Of a stretch of DNA of 64,000 nucleotides, positions 28,333-36,529 are shown in pieces; position 1 is the first letter of the stretch; every line of letters begins with the position of its first letter. Source of the stretch: CAZZKF01 sp964654995 (GTDB taxonomy: Bacteria > Pseudomonadota > Alphaproteobacteria > CAZZKF01); NCBI GenBank assembly GCA_964654995.1, contig CAZZKF010000003.1:33669-97668 (forward strand), in the 5' to 3' direction. Made by a program: the position numbers and the translations under genes. The notes below the pieces were generated by a model. The model did no database searches, had not been told where the DNA came from, and saw only the letters and a list, made by a program, of their open reading frames with translations.

Positions 28333-28482
28333 GATGCTTTACGGGCCGGTCCCGGCCGCCTCTTGCTTCGGCCGGGCCATGGTTGGCCTGGCGTCAATCT
28401 CGATCGTTGTCGCTCGGATCCGGGAAGACAGGGGAAGACGGCCGATCGAAGTGGCCGAATTTGCGTCGGCTCTCGCGCCGCC

Positions 28483-28926
28483 CTATGCCTTCGGCTCGCC
28501 TTCGGGTGCCGGCGCCGCTTCTTCCACGTCCGGAGCGGTCGCGGCGTCACCCGCCGCCTCGGCGGTGGTGCCGGTTTCTTCCTGCGCCTTGAATTCGGAC
28601 AGGGCCTTGGCGAGATGTTCGGCGGCCACGTCCTGGCCCTGCTGCAACTCGCGGGAAACCTCGACAAGCGACAGATCGTCTTCCTCGGGCTCGTCGATCT
28701 CGACATGTTTCTGCATGCTGGAGATCACCGCTTCACGCAGCTCGTCCGCCTTGATCGTCTCCTCGGCGATCTCGCGCAGAGCAACGACCGGGTTCTTGTC
28801 GTTGTCCCGATCGACGGTCAGGGGCGCACCGGACGAAATCGCCCGGGCCCGCTGGGCCGCCAGCAGAACCAGCTCAAATCGATTGGGAACCTTGTCGACG
28901 CAGTCTTCTACGGTAACCCGAGCCAT
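28483..28926 (-). CDS. rpoZ: RNA polymerase omega subunit
   Basis: A 147-residue protein. The N-terminal MARVTVEDCVDKVPNRFELVLLAAQRAR is the omega core that helps assemble beta' and forms part of a ppGpp site. The C-terminal half is an acidic, Ala/Glu/Pro-rich tail (about residues 80-147), longer than in enterobacteria but common in Rhodospirillales. It precedes rsh on the minus strand with about 150 bases between. Confidence 0.93.
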   Translation of the reverse strand: MARVTVEDCVDKVPNRFELVLLAAQRARAISSGAPLTVDRDNDKNPVVALREIAEETIKADELREAVISSMQKHVEIDEPEEDDLSLVEVSRELQQGQDVAAEHLAKALSEFKAQEETGTTAEAAGDAATAPDVEEAAPAPEGEPKA

Positions 28927-29058
28927 CTCGAAAACTCCAATCCAGTGATCGCGCGATATAGATAGGCCCGAGCCTCGGATAAAGCAAGAACATCTGACCG
29001 AAAAGGCATGTTTTGCCGCGCCGCGAGCGCCAGCCGCGCTCCGGCGCCCCACCCGGCC

Positions 29059-30939
29059 CTAGGCGACTTCGTCGACCGGCCGGCCGAACAGGCGCAGGCC
29101 GGCGTAAAGCACCAGGCCGCTGAGCGGCAACAACAGCCACCACGGCGCCCCCAAGGCGGCCGGCACCGTGCCCAGCAGCACCGCCACGGCGCCGACGAAC
29201 AGGGCATAGGGAAGCTGGGTGCGGACGTGCTGGACATGATCGCAGCCCGACGCAACCGACGACAGCACCGTGGTATCCGAGATCGGCGAGCAGTGATCGC
29301 CCCACACCGCACCGCCGAGCACCGCTGCAATCACCGAATAGAGAATGTGCATCTCGGCCGGCTCGGCCATCGCTTGCGTCGTCATGATCGCCCAGGAGAG
29401 CGGGATGACGAGGGGCACCAGAATGCCCATCGCCCCCCAGCTGGTGCCGGTGGCAAAGGCCGTGACCGCCGAAATCACGAACACCAGCGCCGGAATCGAC
29501 CACACGGGCAACCGGTCGCCAAGCACCGAGACCAGATAGTCGGCCGTGTGCAGAATGTCGGTGACCGAGGAAAGCGCCCAGGCCAGCACCAGGATGATCA
29601 GCGGCGCGAACATCGCTTTCACCCCTTCGGTCCAGGCGTGCAAGGCATCGGTGAAGGAGAGCACCCGATAGCCGATGGTCAGCCCGATGGCCACCAGCAC
29701 CCCGGCAAACGACCCCCACAGCAGCGAGCGAAACGGATCGGCGCTGCCGACAATGTCCTGGATGGTTTCGCCGTCGCCGGTCAGATAAAGCCCGAAGGCC
29801 AGCCCCAGGCTCAACGCCACGATCGGGATGACGGCGAGCCGCGCCAGATGGCGGCCATCGGCGGTGGCCTGGACCTTCATCTCGTTCGAGGTCCGGGCGC
29901 TCGCCTGCAGGTGAACATCGGCGACCTCGCCGGTCTCCCGGGCCAGGCGCTCGGCCGCCACCATCGGCCCGAAGTCGCGCCCGGTATGAGCCACCAGAAA
30001 GACGAAGAGCAAGGCCAGCAGCGGATAGAAATTATAAGGAATCGAGTTGAAAAACAGCGCGTACGCCGACTGCGAGATGCCCGAAACCTCGTCGAGCGCG
30101 CTTTCGATCAGACCGACTTCATAGCCGATCCAGGTGCTGATCAGGGCAATGCAGGCCAGCGGCGCGGCGGTCGAATCGACGATATAGGCGAGTTTTTCGC
30201 GCGAGATGCGCAGGCGGTCGGAAATCGGCCGCATGGTGTTGCCCACCACCAGCGTATTGGCGTAGTCATCGAAAAAGATCACCAGCCCCAGGACGGCCGC
30301 CGTCAACTGCCCGCGCCGGGGCGTATTGGCGCCGCGGGCAACGATGAAATCGACAATCCCCTGCATGCCGCCGTTGGCGGTGACGATCCCCAGCATGCCG
30401 CCGATCATCAGCGAAAAGCCCATGATCGCGACATGATCGGGAACGCTCGCCGCGGCAATCACATGGACGGCAAAGCCCTGGAACAGCCCGGTGATCACGC
30501 CAATCAAAGAAAAGCCGGTGATCGCCCAGGCGCCGACCCAGATGCCGAGAAACAGGGCCGGCACGACCTGGCGGAACAAGAGTGCGATCGCAATGGCGAT
30601 CAGCGGCGGCAAAATCGAAACCCAGGCCGGCAGAACCAGAACTTGCGCCGCGGCAAGCTCCTGCCCGCCGGCCTTGAGCACGATTCGGGTGCGCCCGCCG
30701 GCCCTGAGCACGGCGTCCGACACCATGCCCCTGCCGCCGTCGGCGTCCGCCACCGGCAACGGGCTGTCGGTGCCGAGCTCGACCACGAGATCGGCACCCG
30801 CCGGCGCGTCTTTCACACCGATATCGAAAGGGATGCCGGCAAGCACCACCTGCGGCACATCGAGCGTCGGTGCCGCCCGCGCCGTCACGCCAAGCGACAA
30901 AAGAACCAGGAATAAAGAAACAGCAAAGACGCGGCGCAT
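29059..30939 (-). CDS. NhaC-family Na+/H+ antiporter with an N-terminal extracytoplasmic domain
   Basis: A 626-residue membrane protein. A signal-like helix (MRRVFAVSLFLVLLSLGVTARA) is followed by an 80-residue hydrophilic segment, probably periplasmic, before the first transporter helix (VSILPPLIAIAIALLF). The core shows NhaC-family signatures: FFDDYANTLVVGNTMRPISDRLRIS, EKLAYIVDSTAAPLACIALISTWIGYEVGL and GDHCSPISDTTVLSSVASGCDH. These exchange Na+ for H+ or carry amino/organic acids; substrate is unproven. ATG at 30939 begins right at the signal sequence. Confidence 0.85.
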   Translation of the reverse strand: MRRVFAVSLFLVLLSLGVTARAAPTLDVPQVVLAGIPFDIGVKDAPAGADLVVELGTDSPLPVADADGGRGMVSDAVLRAGGRTRIVLKAGGQELAAAQVLVLPAWVSILPPLIAIAIALLFRQVVPALFLGIWVGAWAITGFSLIGVITGLFQGFAVHVIAAASVPDHVAIMGFSLMIGGMLGIVTANGGMQGIVDFIVARGANTPRRGQLTAAVLGLVIFFDDYANTLVVGNTMRPISDRLRISREKLAYIVDSTAAPLACIALISTWIGYEVGLIESALDEVSGISQSAYALFFNSIPYNFYPLLALLFVFLVAHTGRDFGPMVAAERLARETGEVADVHLQASARTSNEMKVQATADGRHLARLAVIPIVALSLGLAFGLYLTGDGETIQDIVGSADPFRSLLWGSFAGVLVAIGLTIGYRVLSFTDALHAWTEGVKAMFAPLIILVLAWALSSVTDILHTADYLVSVLGDRLPVWSIPALVFVISAVTAFATGTSWGAMGILVPLVIPLSWAIMTTQAMAEPAEMHILYSVIAAVLGGAVWGDHCSPISDTTVLSSVASGCDHVQHVRTQLPYALFVGAVAVLLGTVPAALGAPWWLLLPLSGLVLYAGLRLFGRPVDEVA

Positions 30940-31141
30940 CGCCCCCAACCACCGTTTGTTGCCTGTCGGCCCCGGGTGTTCGCCGCCCACTATTCTCGAA
31001 ACCGGCAGCGATCACAAGACAGAGATAAAGGACGGACCCGCCGCCCCCTTGGTGCAGCGGCGGCCTTCGATGACGGTTGGATCGCGGGCATTGTCGATCA
31101 CCGGGACTGTGCCTCGGCCGGCAAAATGAAGTCCGTCCCCG

Positions 31142-31762
31142 TTACAGGATCAGCTCTGAAACATCCCTGTAATCGCCGAGCTTGCCCTTGATGAAGGTAT
31201 TGAAGGCCAGGGAATATCTTGGCTGGCTGGACATATTGACCTGAACGAGGTGCTGCAGGCTTGAAGAGAAGATGATCAGGTCGTTCTTTTGCGGCAGGAT
31301 CAGGTTTTTCGTGGTGTTGTAGATGTTCACTTTCCCCTGCTCCGGAAAAAGCTCGATCTGCTGATAGGTTCTGTGGCGCTCGAATATCATCCCGGCCACC
31401 GGCTCCGGCATATCCGTGTAGTACAGGGACCCGGACACCACCGAGTTCGAATGGGTATGGCTGTGCATGCCAACGTTCGGCGGGTTTATCAGCGACCACG
31501 ACTGCGTCACATAGAGCTTCTGGCGGATTCCCAGGACTTCGGCGGCAAATATGTCGAGGACTTCCTGGACCGCCTCCTTGATGCTCTTGAGCTCCGGTTC
31601 CTCGAAAATGTAAAGGTTCTCGGAAATCAGATTCATCTGATTCGGAACCATTTTCAGATTCTTCAGATAGTCGATCTGCGCGTCGCTGATCGCGTGACCG
31701 ATGTTGGCCTTGAGATAGGGTTCAACAAATAACGGATGGACTTCGTAGTCGATGCTCGCCAT
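31142..31762 (-). CDS. Putative 2OG-Fe(II) oxygenase (TIGR02466-like)
   Basis: A 206-residue protein resembling the small 2-oxoglutarate/iron oxygenase-like family found in marine bacteria and T4-like phages. The core is YVTQSWSLINPP, NVGMHSHTHSNSVVSGSLYYTD (iron-ligand histidines in HSHTH), then KNDLIIFSSSLQHLVQVN with the distal His, and a closing RYSLAFNTFIKG. The substrate is unknown. The gene is noticeably less GC-rich than its neighbours and uses more A/T-ending codons, hinting at transfer. It lies alone about 200 bases upstream of the antiporter. Confidence 0.65.
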   Translation of the reverse strand: MASIDYEVHPLFVEPYLKANIGHAISDAQIDYLKNLKMVPNQMNLISENLYIFEEPELKSIKEAVQEVLDIFAAEVLGIRQKLYVTQSWSLINPPNVGMHSHTHSNSVVSGSLYYTDMPEPVAGMIFERHRTYQQIELFPEQGKVNIYNTTKNLILPQKNDLIIFSSSLQHLVQVNMSSQPRYSLAFNTFIKGKLGDYRDVSELIL

Positions 31763-32043
31763 GGCTCGCCAACCCCCCTGCCGCCATGAAGTCAGGCCCG
31801 GAAATATGCACTACAGAATTAATTGGTGTCCAGAGTTTCTCGCAGCTCCGATTATGTCTCCGGCGTCCAAACGGACTCGCCCGTTCCGACCTTTTGCAGG
31901 GCGGTGACGGGCCGGCAGCACCGGGCCAGGCCCGGACTCGGCCCGCAGCTTGTGTGCGCTGCCGGCGGCTGGTGCGGCTTGCGCAAGGACCGGCTTGGGC
32001 GCTACAACCGTCGGCTGGGAGGAGAGATTCGGAGGAGCAATCC

Positions 32044-32775
32044 ATGAAACTGGCGGTGGCGGCGACCAAGGTTCACAAATGGGTGGGCCTGATCCTCGGC
32101 GTTCAGGTGATTCTGTGGATTGCCGGCGGTCTGGTGATGAGCTGGTTTCCCATCGAACGTGTGCGCGGCGAGCACAACATGCGCACACCGCCGGCTTATG
32201 ACCTCGCGGATGTCGGGACGATCGTGCCGGTGACACAGGCCCTGGCCCAGGCCGGGCCGGCGCCAGTGCGCCGCCTCGAGCTCGCCTATCTTCTCGACCG
32301 GCCGGTCTATCGCCTCGAGGTCGGCCAGGAGAAGGACAGGGCGCGCCATATTCTGGTCGACGCCCGCGACGGCAGGCGGCTCTCGCCCCTGAGCGAGGAC
32401 TGGGCCCGGCGGATCGCATTGAGCGATTTCGCCGGCAACGCGCAGGCCAGATCTGTCCAGCTTCTGTCGGCCACCAACGGCGAATACCGCGGCGCCGTGC
32501 CGGTCTGGCAGGTCGTCCTCGACGATGCGGAAGACACCCACATTTATGTCTCGCCCGACACCGGCCGGGTGGTTGCCCGGCGCAATTCGGTGTGGCGGCT
32601 TTACGATTTCTTCTGGATGCTGCACATCATGGATTACAAGACGCGCAGCAATTTCAACCATCCGCTGATCATCGGTGCCGCCGCCGTTGCCCTGATCCTG
32701 TCGGTGAGCGGGCTGCTGCTGCTGTTCTATCGTTTCGGCCGGCGCGATTTCGCCTGGATCCGGCGCCGGCGATGA
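32044..32775 (+). CDS. PepSY domain-containing membrane protein
   Basis: A 243-residue protein with an N-terminal helix (WVGLILGVQVILWIAGGLVMSW) and a C-terminal helix (PLIIGAAAVALILSVSGLLLLFY) flanking a periplasmic region containing PepSY-like segments (VYRLEVGQEKDRARHILVDARDGR and VVLDDAEDTHIYVSPDTGRVVAR). RLYDFFWMLHIMDY is typical of PepSY-associated membrane proteins, some of which assist iron-siderophore reduction or enzyme maturation. A GGAGGAG-like site precedes ATG 32044. It converges on bioA. Confidence 0.8.
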   Translation: MKLAVAATKVHKWVGLILGVQVILWIAGGLVMSWFPIERVRGEHNMRTPPAYDLADVGTIVPVTQALAQAGPAPVRRLELAYLLDRPVYRLEVGQEKDRARHILVDARDGRRLSPLSEDWARRIALSDFAGNAQARSVQLLSATNGEYRGAVPVWQVVLDDAEDTHIYVSPDTGRVVARRNSVWRLYDFFWMLHIMDYKTRSNFNHPLIIGAAAVALILSVSGLLLLFYRFGRRDFAWIRRRR

Positions 32776-32795
32776 CCGGTGCGGCTGAACATGCC

Positions 32796-34127
32796 TTATA
32801 TGCGATCATTCCATTCCGTCAGGACGTCGACGATCGTCCCGGTTAATTGCGCAAGGTCTTCGTCGCCGATGACGAAGGCCGGCGTCGCATAGACGATATC
32901 GCCGAACGGGCGAAGCCACAGGCCGCGCTCGACAAATCGCTGCCTGAGCCAGTCCGGATTCCTCAACTCGTCGACCTGGACGACGCCGATGGCACCCTTG
33001 ACCCGGACGTCGACGACATGCTCGAGCCCGCGGCAGGCTTCAAGCGCACCCATCATGTGCTCTTCGATGGCGCGCACCTGGTCGAGCCGGGGTTCGGTCT
33101 CGAACAGATCGAGCGAGGCATTGGCCGCCGCGCAAGCCACCGGATTGGCCATGTAGGTGGGCCCGTGCATCAGCGCCTTTTCCGGATCGTCGGAGAGAAA
33201 CGCCTCATAGACGTGGGTGCGCGCCACTGTGGCGGCCAGTGAAACGGTGCCACCCGTCATGCCCTTGCCCAGACACATGATATCGGGAACCACGTCCGCC
33301 TGCTCGCTGGCAAACAGCGTTCCGGTCCGCCCGAATCCGGTGAAGATTTCATCGGCTATGAACAATACGTCATGGCGCTGCGCCAGCCGGTACAGCTCGC
33401 CGAGGATGTCCGCGCCATGAAATCGCATGCCGCCGGCACCCTGGACGATGGGCTCGATGATCATCGCGGCCAGGGTATCCCGGTTTCCGGCAAGAAACGC
33501 GTCGATTGCGTTCAATTCCTCCGCTGTTTCCGGCAGCGCCAGGACGTACCGCCCCTGGAACTGCTCCTTGAACACCCTGTGCATGCCATCGTCAGGGTCG
33601 GTGACCGACATCGCACCCCAGGTATCGCCGTGATATCCACGCGAAAAGGCGAGAAAGCGCGTGCGCCCGTCCTGGCCCCGGTTGAGCCAGTACTGCAGGG
33701 CCATCTTGAGCGCGATCTCGACCGCGACCGAGCCCGAATCGGCAAAAAAGACATGATCGAGATCGCCCGGCAACAGAGCTGCCAGACGCGCCGCCAAACG
33801 GTAGGCCGGTTCATGGCCGAGGCCACCGAACATGACATGCGGCATGACCTCCAGTTGCCGGGTCATCGCCGCAACAACATGCGGATGGTTGTAGCCGTGG
33901 CACGCCGTCCACCAGGATCCGATGCCGTCGATCAGTTCGGTGCCGTCGGCGAGCTTCAGGCGCACGCCATTGGTTTCAATGACCGGCAGGGGCGGCGCCG
34001 CGGTCCGCATCTGGGTATAGGGATGCCAGACATGGGCGACACCTTCGCGGTACCATTCGGGCGATGCGTTGTGCCATGCCGGCCTTTCCGGGCCCCGGCG
34101 GCTCCCTGCCGGTGTATCCTTTGCCAT
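32796..34127 (-). CDS. bioA: Adenosylmethionine-8-amino-7-oxononanoate aminotransferase
   Basis: A 443-residue PLP enzyme that transfers an amino group from S-adenosylmethionine to 8-amino-7-oxononanoate, giving 7,8-diaminononanoate in biotin synthesis. Typical motifs: HVWHPYTQM, DGIGSWWTACHGYNHPHV, FADSGSVAVEIALKMALQYW, SRGYHGDTWGAMSV and the Schiff-base lysine in CLGKGMTGG. It is divergent from bioF, with about 120 bases between starts; no classical BioR operator was seen there. Confidence 0.95.
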   Translation of the reverse strand: MAKDTPAGSRRGPERPAWHNASPEWYREGVAHVWHPYTQMRTAAPPLPVIETNGVRLKLADGTELIDGIGSWWTACHGYNHPHVVAAMTRQLEVMPHVMFGGLGHEPAYRLAARLAALLPGDLDHVFFADSGSVAVEIALKMALQYWLNRGQDGRTRFLAFSRGYHGDTWGAMSVTDPDDGMHRVFKEQFQGRYVLALPETAEELNAIDAFLAGNRDTLAAMIIEPIVQGAGGMRFHGADILGELYRLAQRHDVLFIADEIFTGFGRTGTLFASEQADVVPDIMCLGKGMTGGTVSLAATVARTHVYEAFLSDDPEKALMHGPTYMANPVACAAANASLDLFETEPRLDQVRAIEEHMMGALEACRGLEHVVDVRVKGAIGVVQVDELRNPDWLRQRFVERGLWLRPFGDIVYATPAFVIGDEDLAQLTGTIVDVLTEWNDRI

Positions 34128-34249
34128 GCGAAGCGTTCTCTGTACCGTTAGCGAAACGCCGTGATATTAGTGACGGGCTTGAGAAAAGACCATGGCAAGA
34201 GCGCCCCTTCAACCGGCATAGTTTCGAAAAGGCGAGCACGAAGAACTTG

Positions 34250-35437
34250 GTGGATTTGAGGAAATTTGCCGAAATCAAGCTGGCGCGGCTGCGCGAGCAG
34301 ACCCTGTTTCGCGAGGTGCTGAACAGCGACCGTCGTCCCGGCGCCAGAATCGTGCGGAATGGCCGGGAGCTGGTGTCTTTCTGCTGCAACGACTATCTGG
34401 GGCTCTCGCAACATCCGGCCGTACGCAAGGCCGCAAAACGGGTCATCGACCGTTACGGCGTCGGCGCCGGCGCGTCACGGCTGGTGACCGGCAATCATTC
34501 GCTTTATCGGGCACTCGAAGACCGCCTTGCCGCCATCAAGGGCACCCCGGCGGCCTGCGTGATGGGAAGCGGCTATCTTGTGAACACCGGGGTCATCCCC
34601 TGTTTCGTCGGGCCAGATGACCTGATCATCATCGATGAGCTTTGTCACGCCTGCCTTTATGCCGGCAGCGCGCTCAGCAAGAGCACGGTCATTCCCTTTG
34701 GTCATAACGATATGGGCCATCTGCACGACCTGCTCTGCGAACACCGCCCCCGGCACCGGCACTGCCTGATCATCACCGAGGGCGTCTTCAGCATGGACGG
34801 CGACCTTGCCCCCCTCGATGAAATGACCGACCTGGCCGAAAGCTTCGACGCATGGCTGCTGAGCGACGACGCCCATGGCTTCGGCGTCATCGGCGAGCGC
34901 GGCCGCGGCAGCACGTTCGCCCACCAGGGGCGGGTCAATGTGCATCTGCAAACCGGGACCTTGTCCAAGGCCGTCGGCGCCTACGGTGGCTATGTCTGCG
35001 CCGCGACGGCGGTGATCGAGCTGATCAGGAACCGGGCCCGCACGCTGGTCTACTCGACCGGTCTGCCCCCCGCCATCGTTGCCGCGTCGCTGGCCGCCAT
35101 CGAAATTATCGAAGGCGACGCGGCGTTGCGCGACGCGCCGCTGCGCAAGGCCCGGCTTTTCGCCAGGGAATCCGGTCTGCCCGAGCCCCGGTCGCCGATC
35201 GTCCCGCTGGTCACAGGTTCGGCGTCCGCCGCCCTGAAGATGAGCCAGGCCCTCGAGGACAGGGGATTTCTCATCACCGCCATCCGTCCGCCGACGGTTC
35301 CGGCAGGAACGGCGCGACTGCGCGTCACGTTCTCGGCCGCGCATCGGGACGAGGATGTCGTGGCCCTCGCCGGCGCCCTTCGCGATCTGGGCTGCCCTGG
35401 CCTGCCCGGGGGCCGGCCGCAACAGTCCGTGGCATGA
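34250..35437 (+). CDS. bioF: 8-amino-7-oxononanoate synthase
   Basis: About 395 residues. This alpha-oxoamine synthase condenses pimeloyl-CoA/ACP with L-alanine at the start of the biotin ring pathway. Signatures: FCCNDYLGLSQHP, GVGAGASRLVTGNHSLYRALE, LLSDDAHGFGVIGERGRG and TLSKAVGAYGGYV with the PLP lysine. No ATG lies near the conserved FAEIKLARLREQ start, so GTG at 34250 (or the adjoining TTG at 34247) is preferred. A long upstream in-frame extension overlapping bioA is unlikely. It overlaps bioD by four bases. Confidence 0.93.
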   Translation: MDLRKFAEIKLARLREQTLFREVLNSDRRPGARIVRNGRELVSFCCNDYLGLSQHPAVRKAAKRVIDRYGVGAGASRLVTGNHSLYRALEDRLAAIKGTPAACVMGSGYLVNTGVIPCFVGPDDLIIIDELCHACLYAGSALSKSTVIPFGHNDMGHLHDLLCEHRPRHRHCLIITEGVFSMDGDLAPLDEMTDLAESFDAWLLSDDAHGFGVIGERGRGSTFAHQGRVNVHLQTGTLSKAVGAYGGYVCAATAVIELIRNRARTLVYSTGLPPAIVAASLAAIEIIEGDAALRDAPLRKARLFARESGLPEPRSPIVPLVTGSASAALKMSQALEDRGFLITAIRPPTVPAGTARLRVTFSAAHRDEDVVALAGALRDLGCPGLPGGRPQQSVA

Positions 35438-36114
35438 GGGCCCTGTTCATCACCGCGACGGGAACCGGCATCGGCAAGACGCTGGTGACCTGTGCCCTGG
35501 CCTGGCAACTGCGCAGGCGCGGCAAACTGGTCAAGGCCCTGAAGCCGATCGTGACCGGTTATGACCCCGGCAATGCCGCCGCCAGCGATCCGCACCTGAT
35601 TCTCGAGGCCCTGGGAGAGACGGCAAGCTGCGCCGCCGTCGAATTGATCTCCCCCTGGCGCTACGCAGCCCCCCTCGCTCCGGATGCGGCAGCGGCACAG
35701 GAAAACCACCGGATCGATTTCGATGAACTGGTCGAGTTCTGCCGGGCCGCGAAGAACGCCGACGGGGATTTTCTCTTGATCGAAGGCATCGGCGGCGCCT
35801 TGGTGCCGCTTGGCCGTGATCGAACCGTGGCCGACTGGATCGCCGCCCTTGACATCCCCTGCCTTCTGGTTTCGGGCAGCTACCTTGGCAGTCTGAGCCA
35901 CACCATCTCGACGCTCGAGGCGATGCGTGGACGCGGATTGCGTATCTCGCGTCTGGTAATCAGCGGCGGCGCGGGTGAGGCGTTGCCGCTCGAAGACACG
36001 GCAACCGCTCTTGCCCCTTTTCTCGATGGAATGCCGGTGACCCTCATTCCCCGCCTTCGTTCCACCGGTCAGTTGTGGCAACAGGCGCCTGAAATTCCGG
36101 TTCTGGGCGATTGA
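35434..36114 (+). CDS. bioD: Dethiobiotin synthetase
   Basis: A 226-residue ATP-dependent carboxylase that closes the ureido ring of dethiobiotin. The P-loop FITATGTGIGKTLVTCAL is at the N-terminus, the substrate loop is KALKPIVTGYD, and FLLIEGIGGALVPLG follows. The ATG overlaps the bioF stop (ATGA), so bioF and bioD form an operon. bioB is not in the window. Confidence 0.94.
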   Translation: MRALFITATGTGIGKTLVTCALAWQLRRRGKLVKALKPIVTGYDPGNAAASDPHLILEALGETASCAAVELISPWRYAAPLAPDAAAAQENHRIDFDELVEFCRAAKNADGDFLLIEGIGGALVPLGRDRTVADWIAALDIPCLLVSGSYLGSLSHTISTLEAMRGRGLRISRLVISGGAGEALPLEDTATALAPFLDGMPVTLIPRLRSTGQLWQQAPEIPVLGD

Positions 36115-36529
36115 CGGCAGACTCCGTAGAGACTTTTCGGGCCGGAGACGCTGCAGGACATGTTCAGGCATCGCGCGGACAGCCGGGCCCGCCACCCACC
36201 GCATTTGAGCGTATGCACGATACCGCTCGGCACCCTGCAGCCGTCAACTCGCGGCCTGCTGCGGATCGGCGAGGACTTCCGCACCCTCGGCGGCATGGGT
36301 GACGGGGGTTGCGTTCCATCAAGACTCGCCTGCTCCGGGCCGCCGTGAACAGCTTTTTTACGCTCTTGACATGGGTCAAGGATGCATTGTCTGTTCTGCA
36401 CTAGCGTCCCGGCGCAACGATAACTTCGCGTCAACGAACGGGTATGGCCGTACGGCCAGCGACTCCAGGAAACCCGTCAAGGCAATGCTACCGACGCCCA
36501 GACCGGGCGTCTCGCCGAAAGGAGCGATC
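36115..36529. other. Intergenic leader region of nirK
   Basis: About 415 bases between bioD and nirK with no believable gene. The distal part holds an FNR-type box (36366-36379), a TAGCGT element (36402-36407) and a strong AAAGGAG ribosome-binding site ending six bases before the nirK ATG. The upstream 250 bases show no feature I can name. Confidence 0.6.
36366..36379. promoter_or_regulatory. FNR/NNR-type box upstream of nirK
   Basis: TTGACATGGGTCAA, a fully symmetric TTGAC-N4-GTCAA. The downstream TAGCGT at 36402-36407 would set transcription start near 36414, with the box centre at -41.5. This is the usual arrangement for Fnr/Nnr/Dnr activation of nitrite reductase genes. Confidence 0.65.

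Noticed and set aside
34128..34249. Possible BioR or BirA operator between bioA and bioF
   Set aside because: No TTATMKATAA-like palindrome or other known biotin operator could be found in the interval.
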